Source: Paenibacillus lycopersici (lineage in GTDB: Bacteria; Bacillota; Bacilli; Paenibacillales; Paenibacillaceae). From it: a DNA stretch of 64,000 nt. A model generated the notes under the pieces. That model made no database searches. It saw nothing but the letters and a program-made list of their open reading frames with translations, and had not been told where the DNA came from. The stretch's first letter is position 1. Every line of letters begins with the position of its first letter. Position numbers and translations under genes: made by a program. The stretch covers positions 5,025,001 through 5,089,000 of the forward strand of contig NZ_CP048209.1 in the NCBI RefSeq assembly GCF_010119935.1, read 5' to 3'. This document shows positions 42,656 through 51,117 of this stretch, piece after piece.

Positions 42656-44983
42656 CTACACGGTACCGCGCGTAATCTTCAAATTCGCCGTGCAGTCGCC
42701 GGCTTGGCTGCCGCCGACCGTAATCCGCACATTGCCCGGCTCGGCCTTGAAAGCCATGTCCGCGGTCCAGATCGCCAATTCTTCCAGGCCCAACTCCAGG
42801 ACGACCTCGCGCGATTCGCCCGGCTGCAGCATCACTTTGCTGAACCCTTTCAATTCCGTCACCGGGCGCGTCACGCTCGCCTCCAAATCCTTCACGTACA
42901 GCTGCACGACTTCTTGGCCTGCCGTTCCGCCGGTATTGCGAACCGTCACCTTCACGGAGACGCGCTCGCCCTGCTCCAGCTCCTCTGCGGAAATCGCCGC
43001 AGGCTGCAGCACCAGCCCTTCGCAGGCGAACGACGTATAGCTGAGCCCGTGTCCGAACGTATAGAGCGGATTGCCGGTCAGATCGAAATACCCGGGTCTG
43101 CTGCCGCCGTCCTTGTAATTGTAATAGACCGGGAGCTGCCCGGAAGAACGAGGCAGCGATACCGCCAGCTTGCCGCTCGGATTGACGTGGCCGAACAAAA
43201 TCTCGCCGACCGCCTGGCCGCCCTCTTGACCGGGATACCACGCGCACAGCAATGCGCCGCACAGCGGATCGATGTCCGTCAGCGCATGCGGACGCCCTTG
43301 AACGACGACGCCGACGACCGGTTTGCCCAGCTCGGCGATCCGTCTTGCTAGCTCGCGCTGCGGCTCGCCGAGTCGCAGGTCGGCAACGTCGACGCCTTCG
43401 CCGCAGTCCATCTCGCTCGGCGCGCCCGACGTCGTTATGGCCGCGCCGTTCGTATCGAAGCGGATGTCGAAGTTGCGCGTGCTGCTGCCGCCGATGGCGA
43501 GCACGACCACGTCCGCGCCGGCCGCAACGTCAAGCGCTTCCCGCAGCTGTTCCGGCGTGCCGCTGCGAATGCCGCTGCCCGGGGCGTAGACGATTTCCGT
43601 GCCTGCAGGCGCGATGCGGCGAATGCCCTCCAGCACCGTCGCTCCTTTGCCCGGCGGCTGCGTCGACGTATAGTCGCCAAGCTGATTGTAGATATTGTCC
43701 GCGTTCGGCCCGATGACCGCGATGCGGCGATATTGCTTGCCAAGCGGCAGCAGCGCCCCCTCGTTCTTCAGCAGCACGATCGATTCGCGCGCCGCCTGCA
43801 GGTTGTCCAGGCGGAACGCTTCGCTGCCGACCTTCTCGGAAGCGATGTTCTCGTCCGTGAACGGATTGTCGAACAGGCCGAGCTCGAACTTAAGCTTGAG
43901 CACGCGGCGTACGGCCCGGTCAAGCAGCGCAGGGTCGGCCTTGCCGGCTTCCACTGCGGCCTCCAGCGTCGTAAACGACGTATCCCACAAGCTGAGGTCA
44001 ACGCCGGCCGACAGCGCCAGCGCCGCAGCCGATTCATAATCGCCCGTCATCGACAGCAGCCGGTCGATCGCAACCCCGTCCGCCATGACGATGCCTTCGA
44101 AGCCCCATTCCTCGCGGAGAATGCCGGTCAGCAGCTGCTTGTTCGCATGGCATGGAATGCCGTCGATTTCATTGTACGCCGCCATGCAGCCCTGCGCGCC
44201 CGCACGGACGCCGGCCTGCATGCCCGGCAGGTGGATTTCGCGAAGCTCGCGTTCGCCGATGCCGGCGGGACCGGAATTGCGTCCGCCAAGCGCGGCGCCC
44301 TGCGCGACGAAATGCTTCAGCAGCGCCGCGATTCTGTCCGGCTGGCGCAGCTCCTCCGGCGTGCTTCCCTGCAAACCGCGCACGGCGGATGTCGTCATGC
44401 GCGCCGCCAGATACGGATCTTCGCCGTAGCATTCCTCCGAGCGGCCCCAACGAGGCTCGCGGAGCACGTCGAGCGTCGAGATCAGACCGACATGCGCCCC
44501 GCGGGCGCGGATTTCGGCGGCCACATGGCCGTATACCCGTTCCATCAGCTCCGTATTCCACGTCGAGCCGATGCCGATATTGGTCGGAATGAGCGTTCCG
44601 TCGAGCGCCTGATGGCCATGCGGGCATTCCTCCGACAGCAGGACGGGAATGCCGAGACGCGTATTCTCGCGGACATAGCGCTGCACCGCGTTCGCCGCCT
44701 TCGCGCTGTTCGCCGCCGTAATCCCGTTCTCGTACGTAACCGCCGACCACGGATCGGCCCGGAACAGGCCGTACAAGGCGCCCATTCCATCGCCGAACGC
44801 CACCTCGCTTTTGAATGCCTCGGTCAGCTCGATGCCGTCCGCCGTACGCTTGTAGGCGTTCCAGCCGTACATATGCTGATTGACCTGACCGACCTTCTCC
44901 TTGAGCGTCATCCGTCCAAGCAGATCCTCGACCCGCTCTTCGACCGTCAGGGCTTTGTTCCAATACGCAGCTTCCTTCTCCAT
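42656..44983 (-). CDS. Glycoside hydrolase family 3 (beta-glucosidase type)
   Basis: A 775-residue GH3 enzyme with the three expected domains: a TIM-like barrel (about 1-330, nucleophile Asp302 in MADGVAID, KHF at 223-225), an alpha/beta sandwich (about 380-600) and a C-terminal fibronectin III-like domain (about 660-765). No signal peptide, so it acts in the cytoplasm on imported oligosaccharides. Substrate could be beta-glucosides or beta-xylosides. The start at 44983 follows GGAGGAGAAGGATAGAG. It has its own transcript between the DUF4965 gene and the dioxygenase gene. Confidence 0.92.
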   Translation of the reverse strand: MEKEAAYWNKALTVEERVEDLLGRMTLKEKVGQVNQHMYGWNAYKRTADGIELTEAFKSEVAFGDGMGALYGLFRADPWSAVTYENGITAANSAKAANAVQRYVRENTRLGIPVLLSEECPHGHQALDGTLIPTNIGIGSTWNTELMERVYGHVAAEIRARGAHVGLISTLDVLREPRWGRSEECYGEDPYLAARMTTSAVRGLQGSTPEELRQPDRIAALLKHFVAQGAALGGRNSGPAGIGERELREIHLPGMQAGVRAGAQGCMAAYNEIDGIPCHANKQLLTGILREEWGFEGIVMADGVAIDRLLSMTGDYESAAALALSAGVDLSLWDTSFTTLEAAVEAGKADPALLDRAVRRVLKLKFELGLFDNPFTDENIASEKVGSEAFRLDNLQAARESIVLLKNEGALLPLGKQYRRIAVIGPNADNIYNQLGDYTSTQPPGKGATVLEGIRRIAPAGTEIVYAPGSGIRSGTPEQLREALDVAAGADVVVLAIGGSSTRNFDIRFDTNGAAITTSGAPSEMDCGEGVDVADLRLGEPQRELARRIAELGKPVVGVVVQGRPHALTDIDPLCGALLCAWYPGQEGGQAVGEILFGHVNPSGKLAVSLPRSSGQLPVYYNYKDGGSRPGYFDLTGNPLYTFGHGLSYTSFACEGLVLQPAAISAEELEQGERVSVKVTVRNTGGTAGQEVVQLYVKDLEASVTRPVTELKGFSKVMLQPGESREVVLELGLEELAIWTADMAFKAEPGNVRITVGGSQAGDCTANLKITRGTV

Positions 44984-45210
44984 CTCTATCCTTCTCCTCC
45001 GTGAGCGCTCGCAAGCTTCGCCGCGCGTCAATGTCACTATCCAATCCAAACCACCGGTACGAATCGATCAATGGATTCCCGAACCGCTTCGCCGTCTTGA
45101 TCATTAAGTATAATATCAAAAATCGCATCGATTACGCTAGAAACGCCGCTAGCCTTATCCGCCCTAATCGATCTTCGCCCCGGACAGCGAAGCGCCGCCT
45201 TCCATAGCAA

Positions 45211-45250
45211 AACCGCCGTTCGACTTCCCGAAGAAAGTCAAACGGCGGTT
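45211..45250 (-). terminator. Rho-independent terminator after PhyH gene
   Basis: AACCGCCGTTCGACTT pairs with AAGTCAAACGGCGGTT (16 bp, one mismatch), loop 8, with TTTTG following on the minus strand. Confidence 0.8.
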
Positions 45251-45294
45251 AATCCGTTCGTACGCGCCAAGCGCCGAAGCCAAGCCCGCTCGGC

Positions 45295-46254
45295 TCAAAG
45301 CCGTATGATCGAACGGCGCGTGCTCCATTCAAGCGGCGAATAATCCTCCGCGTTCGCCCGGTTCAAATTCATCCGTTTGATCAGCGGCGTAGCGCGATTG
45401 CACATGAACCTCGGCACGCCGGAATGATTTTGCGAGGCGGAGTGATACAGGAACGGATGGCAGAGCAGCACGTCGCCGGGCGAAGCCGGCGTCTCGACCA
45501 CGCGCAGGCGAACCCCGTGCTCGTCGACGTATGTTCGGTCCATGAACGTCCGGATGCGGTCGCCGCTGCCGGACGGAGGCGCCTCGCCGGCCTCGGCGGC
45601 TGCATAAATATCGGCAGCAGCAGCTCCATCGTCGTACGAGTTCGTCAATGCCCGCAGCCAAGGGTGCGAGCGGTTGGCCAGGTGTATCGCCTCGTCGGCC
45701 ATCAGGCCGTCGCCGTTCTCTGCCAGCAGATTGGCGACGATCTTGTGCGAGCCTTCGGCGACCAGCGTGCTGCCGCCGCGCGGGCCGATCTCCGAGAATA
45801 CGCACAGCAGCAGCAGCCCCTGCTCGGGACTGTCCACGTAATGCGGCCGCATCATGCCGTCCCAATGCCAGCCGTTCGCCGGAACGTCCCACGGGCGATC
45901 CGCGCCGGAGGCGAAGTTGACCGGCCACCAGCCCCACAGCGTCTTCCGTTCGTCCTGCCCGTAGACGGAGCGCTCCTTCCAGCGGCCTTCGCCGATCAAA
46001 TCCTCAATGGCATTCGCCAGCCGCTCGGTATTGCACAGCTGGAACGTCTCGTCGTCGAACTGTTCCTTGATATGTACCATCGGCTGTTTCCATGTCGACG
46101 GATCGTCTTTCAGCACGCCCTGCTTCTCCAGCTGCGCCCACAGGAATTCCTGCGCGGCAAGCGCCGATTCGCGCGGGAACGCTTCCTTCAGCTGCACGTA
46201 CCCCAGCTCGATGAATTGCTCGATTTGCGATTCCGTCAGCACTTTCGTTCTCAT
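45295..46254 (-). CDS. Phytanoyl-CoA dioxygenase (PhyH) family protein
   Basis: A 319-residue non-haem iron(II)/2-oxoglutarate-dependent oxygenase. The iron ligands are His130 and Asp132 (GWHWDG) with His266 or His271 in DVLLCHPFLYHSAS, and Arg282 is the 2-oxoglutarate anchor (GVPRFM). All required residues are present. Bacterial PhyH enzymes hydroxylate diverse small molecules; here the context (glycosidases, Gfo/Idh/MocA) does not reveal the substrate. It stands alone, with its own terminator. Confidence 0.87.
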   Translation of the reverse strand: MRTKVLTESQIEQFIELGYVQLKEAFPRESALAAQEFLWAQLEKQGVLKDDPSTWKQPMVHIKEQFDDETFQLCNTERLANAIEDLIGEGRWKERSVYGQDERKTLWGWWPVNFASGADRPWDVPANGWHWDGMMRPHYVDSPEQGLLLLCVFSEIGPRGGSTLVAEGSHKIVANLLAENGDGLMADEAIHLANRSHPWLRALTNSYDDGAAAADIYAAAEAGEAPPSGSGDRIRTFMDRTYVDEHGVRLRVVETPASPGDVLLCHPFLYHSASQNHSGVPRFMCNRATPLIKRMNLNRANAEDYSPLEWSTRRSIIRL

Positions 46255-46776
46255 CGTCCCACATCCTATCAGGCAGACTGATTTCTCGTACCTATCATAT
46301 AGAACGCCGCGCCCTGCTCACTACGAATAAATAGGATCATCTTAACGGTATTATGACGTCATGGCCGGGCTTACGCGCATAGCGTCTTCCGGCTTCGCAG
46401 GACCATGATGTAGAGAGGCCCATGCTTGATGACATTTCCGATGCTCTCCGGAGACAATAACGAATCCTGTGTCCGTTCGCCAACCCAAACCTACCGATTT
46501 CAACCCAATAACGTATTCTGTGTCCGTTGCCAATGAAGACGATCTAGCCGGCATATGCATAGTCGAAGAGCCGGGTACTTTCTCGACAGCCGGTTCCGGT
46601 CTCGCCGGACGTTGGACATGATGCCGCCGCCGATCCGATAACGCCAAGAGGGGCCATCCCGGAGAAGGATGACCCTCAAGCTTGCCATAGCAGGCAGCGC
46701 GAAGCTCCGTGCTACGACGGACTTCGCGATTCGCGAGCCGCAGGGCCTGTCAAGGGCGCTGGCGAACCTGCGGCTT
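46255..46776. other. 522-base non-coding region with repeat half element
   Basis: No supported gene. It contains a segment (46408-46600) very similar to the 6 kb repeat region, listed separately. Confidence 0.55.
46408..46600. repeat. Dispersed bipartite repeat, right half element (copy D)
   Basis: It has two inverted boxes at 46455-46474 and 46505-46526, 50 bases apart. The flanking sequence, including CCAACCCAAACCTACCGATT and CATGCTTGATGACA, also matches the 6 kb copy (6137-6160 and 6399-6560). The forward boxes of the 6 kb copy are absent here. Confidence 0.8.
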
Positions 46777-47913
46777 CTATGTCCAGGCAATCTCCTGAAA
46801 CGTATTCGTGTCCGCGGACTCGTTCGCCTTCAAGCAGAGCAGCGCGCTCAGCAGCCCGTCGTCCAGCGTCGTCTCCGACGGCGCCGTGCCGCTCACGATT
46901 TCGAAATAATTATCGATCAGCCGCTCGTCGCCGCCGCCGTGACCGCCGGTCGCGTTCGGATCGAAGCGATGCGTCTGCACCCGCGCTTCATGGTGCATGA
47001 ACACGCTCAATTCGTTCGTGTACCAGTCGAACTCCAGCGTGCCCTTGTACCCAAGCAACCGCGCTCCCCGCTTCTGCGCGCCGCGTCTTGCGAAGAAGTT
47101 CTGCGTGTAGGCGACATGCATGCCCGATGCGTACCGGATCAAGGCGCTGCCGGAATCTTCGTTGCCGGTATCGGCCGCGAAGCTGCAGTAGCTCCCCCTG
47201 TCGCGGTTCTGCGGCTTCGTCGTGCTTTCCTCGCAGTCGTTCCGCTCGTCGCAATCCTTGCACATCAGACCGGCCGGCTTGTCGCCCTTGAAGATCTGCT
47301 TCGACTTCATCGCGCACACCGCAGTCGGCTGCATCCCGATCAAATAATTGATGTAGTCGAAATCATGCGTCGCCTTCTGCAGGAACAACCCGCCCGTAAT
47401 GCTCTCGTCCCGGTACCAGTTATGATAATAGACGCCGCCGTAAGGCACGTTGTTGAACGCCTGCACATGCTCCACCGTCCCGATTTGGCCGGAGTCGATA
47501 ATGTCCTTCGCCAGCTTCACGAGCGGCGTATTGCGCAGCGGGAACGAGACGACCACCTGCGACGAGGACGCTTCTCCGGCCGCTTTCAACCGGCGCAAAT
47601 CCGCGTAGTTCGTGGCGACCGGCTTCTCCAGGAACAGAGGCAAGTTCCGCTTCAGCACTTTGAGCGCCATCTCCGTATGCAAATTGCAGCGGGTGCCGAT
47701 CGCGACGCCGTCCAGCCCTGCATTGTCCAGCATCTCGTCCGCGTCCCCGTACCATTCGATCCCGTCCGCCCGCTCGCCCAATCGCGCGGCAAGCTCGTCC
47801 TGCCGCGGATCCGCGATCGCCGCCAGCCGGAAATCCGGATGGCGCTCCTCCATCTTCCCGAATAATCCGCCGACTCGCGCCCCGTAGCCGATGATGCCAA
47901 TACGCTTCGCCAT
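46777..47913 (-). CDS. Gfo/Idh/MocA-family oxidoreductase with Cys cluster
   Basis: A 378-residue member. The N-terminus IGIIGYGARVGGLF carries the nucleotide loop and FLEKPVATN the catalytic Lys. GLFLQKATHDFDYINYLIG fits the conserved C-terminal helix. It is unusual in having an inserted CKDCDERNDC stretch (C-x2-C-x5-C), with another Cys about 16 residues on, which could bind zinc or a cluster. ATG 47913 follows AGGGGGAACAACGG. It is divergent from the AraC gene (142 bases between), which is a probable regulator. Confidence 0.85.
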   Translation of the reverse strand: MAKRIGIIGYGARVGGLFGKMEERHPDFRLAAIADPRQDELAARLGERADGIEWYGDADEMLDNAGLDGVAIGTRCNLHTEMALKVLKRNLPLFLEKPVATNYADLRRLKAAGEASSSQVVVSFPLRNTPLVKLAKDIIDSGQIGTVEHVQAFNNVPYGGVYYHNWYRDESITGGLFLQKATHDFDYINYLIGMQPTAVCAMKSKQIFKGDKPAGLMCKDCDERNDCEESTTKPQNRDRGSYCSFAADTGNEDSGSALIRYASGMHVAYTQNFFARRGAQKRGARLLGYKGTLEFDWYTNELSVFMHHEARVQTHRFDPNATGGHGGGDERLIDNYFEIVSGTAPSETTLDDGLLSALLCLKANESADTNTFQEIAWT

Positions 47914-48055
47914 TCCGTTGTTCCCCCTAGGATCGTCATGAAAGTTGTTCATTGCCGCTCAACTAGTCTGAATGATACTATAGCTTGTATCCGATGTATT
48001 TGCTCATATTCGATAGCAAGTTGTCAATTAGCGACTTCACCTTGAAGGAGAACGA

Positions 48056-48961
48056 ATGATGCCGACCGAGACTGATGCCGCTTGCGGACGGGAAAGCCGG
48101 GCCTGGATGCCAAGCATCCATTGGGCCCAATTTCAGCAGACGGCCTATTACCAAGGACCGGAGCGGCGTCTCTATGATTTCGAAATGATGCTTGTCCTGG
48201 CCGGCGAGATGGCCGTGCATTTCAAGGATGAGCCCGAGACGATCCGGTATTATCCGGGCGATCTGCTGTTCCTGCATGCAGGGGAGCGGCATCGGATCGA
48301 AATTCCGCTCGCGGGAGGGGCGCAGCTGCTCGGCGTTCACTTCGATTTCCATGACGAATTCGAGCTGTCCGCCGATATTCATATGGTCGTCGACGAGGCT
48401 CGCGCCCGCGACGAGCTGTTCTGCATCCGGCCCGCCGGACCGGACGGCGAGCGGCTGTTCGCCCGCAAATACGCGGCGGTACCGGACGGCGTCGCGCAAG
48501 GCTTGGCGCTCATCTGCGAGGAGTTCACGTCGGCCCGTTCCGGCCATGACCTGGTCTGCCGCGGAGCGATGCTGCAGATTCTCGCGGCCATCCTGCGCGA
48601 ACCGGCGCTGCCGCGGCGATCCGCCCATGCTGCTTACGCGGCCGGTCTGCGGGCGCTGATCGACGAGCTGCACGGCAGCCTTCATCTGCCTTGGCCCAAT
48701 GCCGCGATGGCGGAGCGCCTGAACGTCAGCGAGGATCATTTTATCCGCTTGTTCAAGGAGCAATACGGCGCGACGCCCAATCAATACGTGCAGCGCCTGC
48801 GCCATCAGGAGGCGAAGCGATGCTTGCGCGACACCGACATGAAAGTGGAGGCGATCGGCATGAAGCTCGGCTACGACAGCCTCCATCATTTCAGTCATGT
48901 GTTCAAGCGATGGCAGGGCGTCTCGCCGCGGGAATACCGCAAAATGTGCGGTATCCTATGA
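48056..48961 (+). CDS. AraC-family transcriptional regulator (cupin sensor)
   Basis: A 301-residue regulator. The N-terminal half (about 20-140) is a cupin-like ligand-binding domain (YYPGDLLFLHAGERHRIE), and the C-terminal AraC double HTH lies at 195-300 (AMAERLNVSEDHFIRLFKEQ, then GYDSLHHFSHVFKRW ending SPREYRK). Both helices are intact. Such regulators are usually sugar-responsive activators. AAGGAG is at about 6 bases before ATG 48056. It is divergently transcribed from the Gfo/Idh/MocA gene at 46777-47913. Confidence 0.9.
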   Translation: MMPTETDAACGRESRAWMPSIHWAQFQQTAYYQGPERRLYDFEMMLVLAGEMAVHFKDEPETIRYYPGDLLFLHAGERHRIEIPLAGGAQLLGVHFDFHDEFELSADIHMVVDEARARDELFCIRPAGPDGERLFARKYAAVPDGVAQGLALICEEFTSARSGHDLVCRGAMLQILAAILREPALPRRSAHAAYAAGLRALIDELHGSLHLPWPNAAMAERLNVSEDHFIRLFKEQYGATPNQYVQRLRHQEAKRCLRDTDMKVEAIGMKLGYDSLHHFSHVFKRWQGVSPREYRKMCGIL

Positions 48962-49021
48962 CGGCGGCCCGCAGCCGGTCGGAGCCAGCCCGATGCTGCC
49001 TGCCAAAGACGCCGGCGCCGG

Positions 49022-49630
49022 CTACGGCCGGATGTCGACAGCCGCTCCGCCGGCGCCGCGCGCCGTGAAATTGCGGTCCAGCACGCCGGCGAGCGCTTTC
49101 CACCGGCCGGGATGGCTGCCGTCCGTCAGCGACGGAACGAAGCCGAGACCCAAGTACGCCTTTATTGCGGGAATGCGAAAATCATCCGTGTGCAGCACCG
49201 CGCGCGTTCTCCCCTCGCGAATCATCTGCAGCAGCGCCGCGTGGCTGATCGCGTACCCCAGCTTCTTCCCGGCGTGCTCGGGGACGAGCCCGACCATGTG
49301 GAGATATCCGGTATTCTCGCTCCATTGCGGACGATACCAGGCGGAAGCCGTGGCGATCGGCTCCCCGGCCGCATCGGTGACGAACCAGACCCGCTCCGGC
49401 TTGTACGCCTCGTCGGCGGCCATCTCCCGCTCGAACGAATGCTCGCCGCCGAACGATGCAGCAACGATGCGCTCCCACGCCGTTTCGTCCCCCGAGCGGA
49501 AGCTGCGAATGCCGTAGCCTTCGAGCAGCTTCCGCTCGGGGAGTTCTCCAAGGTTGTCGTTAATCATTAGCAATTGCACCTGCTGCTGCTGCTCTTGCTG
49601 CTCTTGCTGCTCTTGCTGCTGTTCTTTCAT
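49022..49630 (-). CDS. GNAT-family acetyltransferase with polyglutamine N-terminus
   Basis: A 202-residue protein. Residues about 40-180 are a GNAT domain, with acetyl-CoA loop VPEHAGKKLGYAI and the preceding strand LHMVGLV. The first 18 residues are Gln/Glu repeats (EQQQEQQEQQEQQQQ), coded by CAG/CAA tandem triplets and not found in the family. The true start may be an internal ATG (after the repeat, at about residue 22). The acceptor is unknown. It lies 208 bases after the Gfo gene it precedes on the minus strand at 49665, or in the same orientation downstream of it (34-base gap). Confidence 0.75.
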   Translation of the reverse strand: MKEQQQEQQEQQEQQQQVQLLMINDNLGELPERKLLEGYGIRSFRSGDETAWERIVAASFGGEHSFEREMAADEAYKPERVWFVTDAAGEPIATASAWYRPQWSENTGYLHMVGLVPEHAGKKLGYAISHAALLQMIREGRTRAVLHTDDFRIPAIKAYLGLGFVPSLTDGSHPGRWKALAGVLDRNFTARGAGGAAVDIRP

Positions 49631-49664
49631 ATGCCAATGCTCCTCTCGATTCCATAGCGTTCGA

Positions 49665-50813
49665 TTACAGCTTGATGATTTGCTCGGCGTACGAGCCGTT
49701 CTTGCGGAAATCCGGCATCTCCATGACGCGCCCGCCGTTCATGACGGACAGCTCGGAGAGCATCGCGACGGCCGTCCATTCGCAAGCGTCGTAGACGTCG
49801 ATCGGCGATGGGCGCAGTCCCTTGAGCGCCGACACGAAATCCTCCACGATGAAATAGTCGCCGCCCCAATGGCCCGCGGCCTTCTGCTCCGCCGTTACCT
49901 GCTTGTAGCGTTCGGGCAAGTACGATTCATAGTCGCTGAGCGGCCGCCACTGCGCGTGATCCTCCGGGTCGCCCATGCCGTCCAGCCAAATTTTATGCGT
50001 ATCGCCGAGTCCGCGAGGCGCCTCGTAGCTGCCCTTCGTACCTTGCAGCGTATAGTAATTCAAGTTGTGCGGCCGCCTGGAAATGCAATCGATCCGCAGC
50101 TTGATCAGTTTGCCGCTCTCCATCTGGCACATCGTGATCGAGGTATCCTCCTGGCGGAACCGCTTGTCCGTATGCCAGCCCGTGCCGTAGCACGACACCG
50201 TGCGAATCCGATCCCCTTGAAACCATTGCATCACCGGCCCCAGGCTGTGCGTGGGATAGAACGCGCCGCGCTTGCCAAGCTGCCAATACTTGCGCCACGT
50301 CGGATTCGACGCCTCTCCCGATGCGTGACGGTTAAGCCGGAAGGCCAGGCTGCGGACATCGTGCAAATATTCGCCTTCGCCGAAATAGACGTCCCCGAAG
50401 AGACCCTGCTTCACCATATTGAGAATCAGCTGGTTTTGCGGGATGTAGCAGTAATTCTCGGCCATCATGTAGACCTTGCCGCTCGATTCCACCGTTTCCT
50501 TCAGCCACCACAGCTCGTCCAGCGTTACCCCTGCGGTCACCTCGCTGAGCACATGCTTGCCCGCCTGGAGCGCGGCAATCGCCTGCGGCACGTGAAGCTG
50601 CATCGGCGTCGAGATAACGACGGCATCGATGTCCGAGTCAAGCATATCTTCAAACACGCGGTACGTATGCGGGATACCGTTGGCGGCCGCCGCTTCCTTC
50701 ACGTACGCTTCGTCGATATCGCATAGCGCGGCGACCTCGACGTCTGCCATGCATCGGAAGCCCTGCAGCGTACTGAGTCCCCGTGCGCCGACGATACCTA
50801 TTCTAATCGTCAT
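49665..50813 (-). CDS. Gfo/Idh/MocA-fold protein, GH109-like
   Basis: A 382-residue protein with a nucleotide loop GIVGARGLSTLQGF (7-20). The usual EKP motif is replaced by LSEVTAG, so the catalytic Lys is missing. The later RGAFYPTHSLGPV block (about 192-204) resembles what I recall of GH109 enzymes, NAD-dependent alpha-N-acetylgalactosaminidases that have EVP in this position. That would make it a glycosidase, not a dehydrogenase. Cytoplasmic. It lies 304 bases downstream of the nine-gene IclR operon and could be cotranscribed with it or with the following GNAT gene. Confidence 0.65.
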   Translation of the reverse strand: MTIRIGIVGARGLSTLQGFRCMADVEVAALCDIDEAYVKEAAAANGIPHTYRVFEDMLDSDIDAVVISTPMQLHVPQAIAALQAGKHVLSEVTAGVTLDELWWLKETVESSGKVYMMAENYCYIPQNQLILNMVKQGLFGDVYFGEGEYLHDVRSLAFRLNRHASGEASNPTWRKYWQLGKRGAFYPTHSLGPVMQWFQGDRIRTVSCYGTGWHTDKRFRQEDTSITMCQMESGKLIKLRIDCISRRPHNLNYYTLQGTKGSYEAPRGLGDTHKIWLDGMGDPEDHAQWRPLSDYESYLPERYKQVTAEQKAAGHWGGDYFIVEDFVSALKGLRPSPIDVYDACEWTAVAMLSELSVMNGGRVMEMPDFRKNGSYAEQIIKL

Positions 50814-51117
50814 TCGTGATCATCCCTCCATCGCTTTGGTTACTCACTTAATTTGACGAACCCGATGTCGAATCCTCTCCGCGAACGCCGCCCGCCGATA
50901 AATATTGCAGCGCTTTCATCATGCATTCCAGGACGCCTAATACAAGAGGCCGCACCGATTAGGGCAAATAACCGGAGCGGCCCTATGAACTGCGTATATC
51001 CGAACGAGATCGGTTCATGAATTTTCTCTAGGTCAACGGCTTGTTCCTCCGGAATTACGGAGAACCGCCTTCATATTCGAACGTCTTCCGGACATGACGC
51101 AGCGCTTGCCTGCCGGA
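50814..51117. other. Gap of 304 bases between the IclR operon and GH109-like gene
   Basis: It contains a weak hairpin (GGCCGC at 50948-50953 with GCGGCC at 50977-50982, loop 23). No ORF is supported and no promoter is clear. Confidence 0.4.

Noticed and set aside
49585..49625. Triplet repeat as a separate intergenic repeat
   Set aside because: It lies within the GNAT reading frame and is treated as part of that gene.
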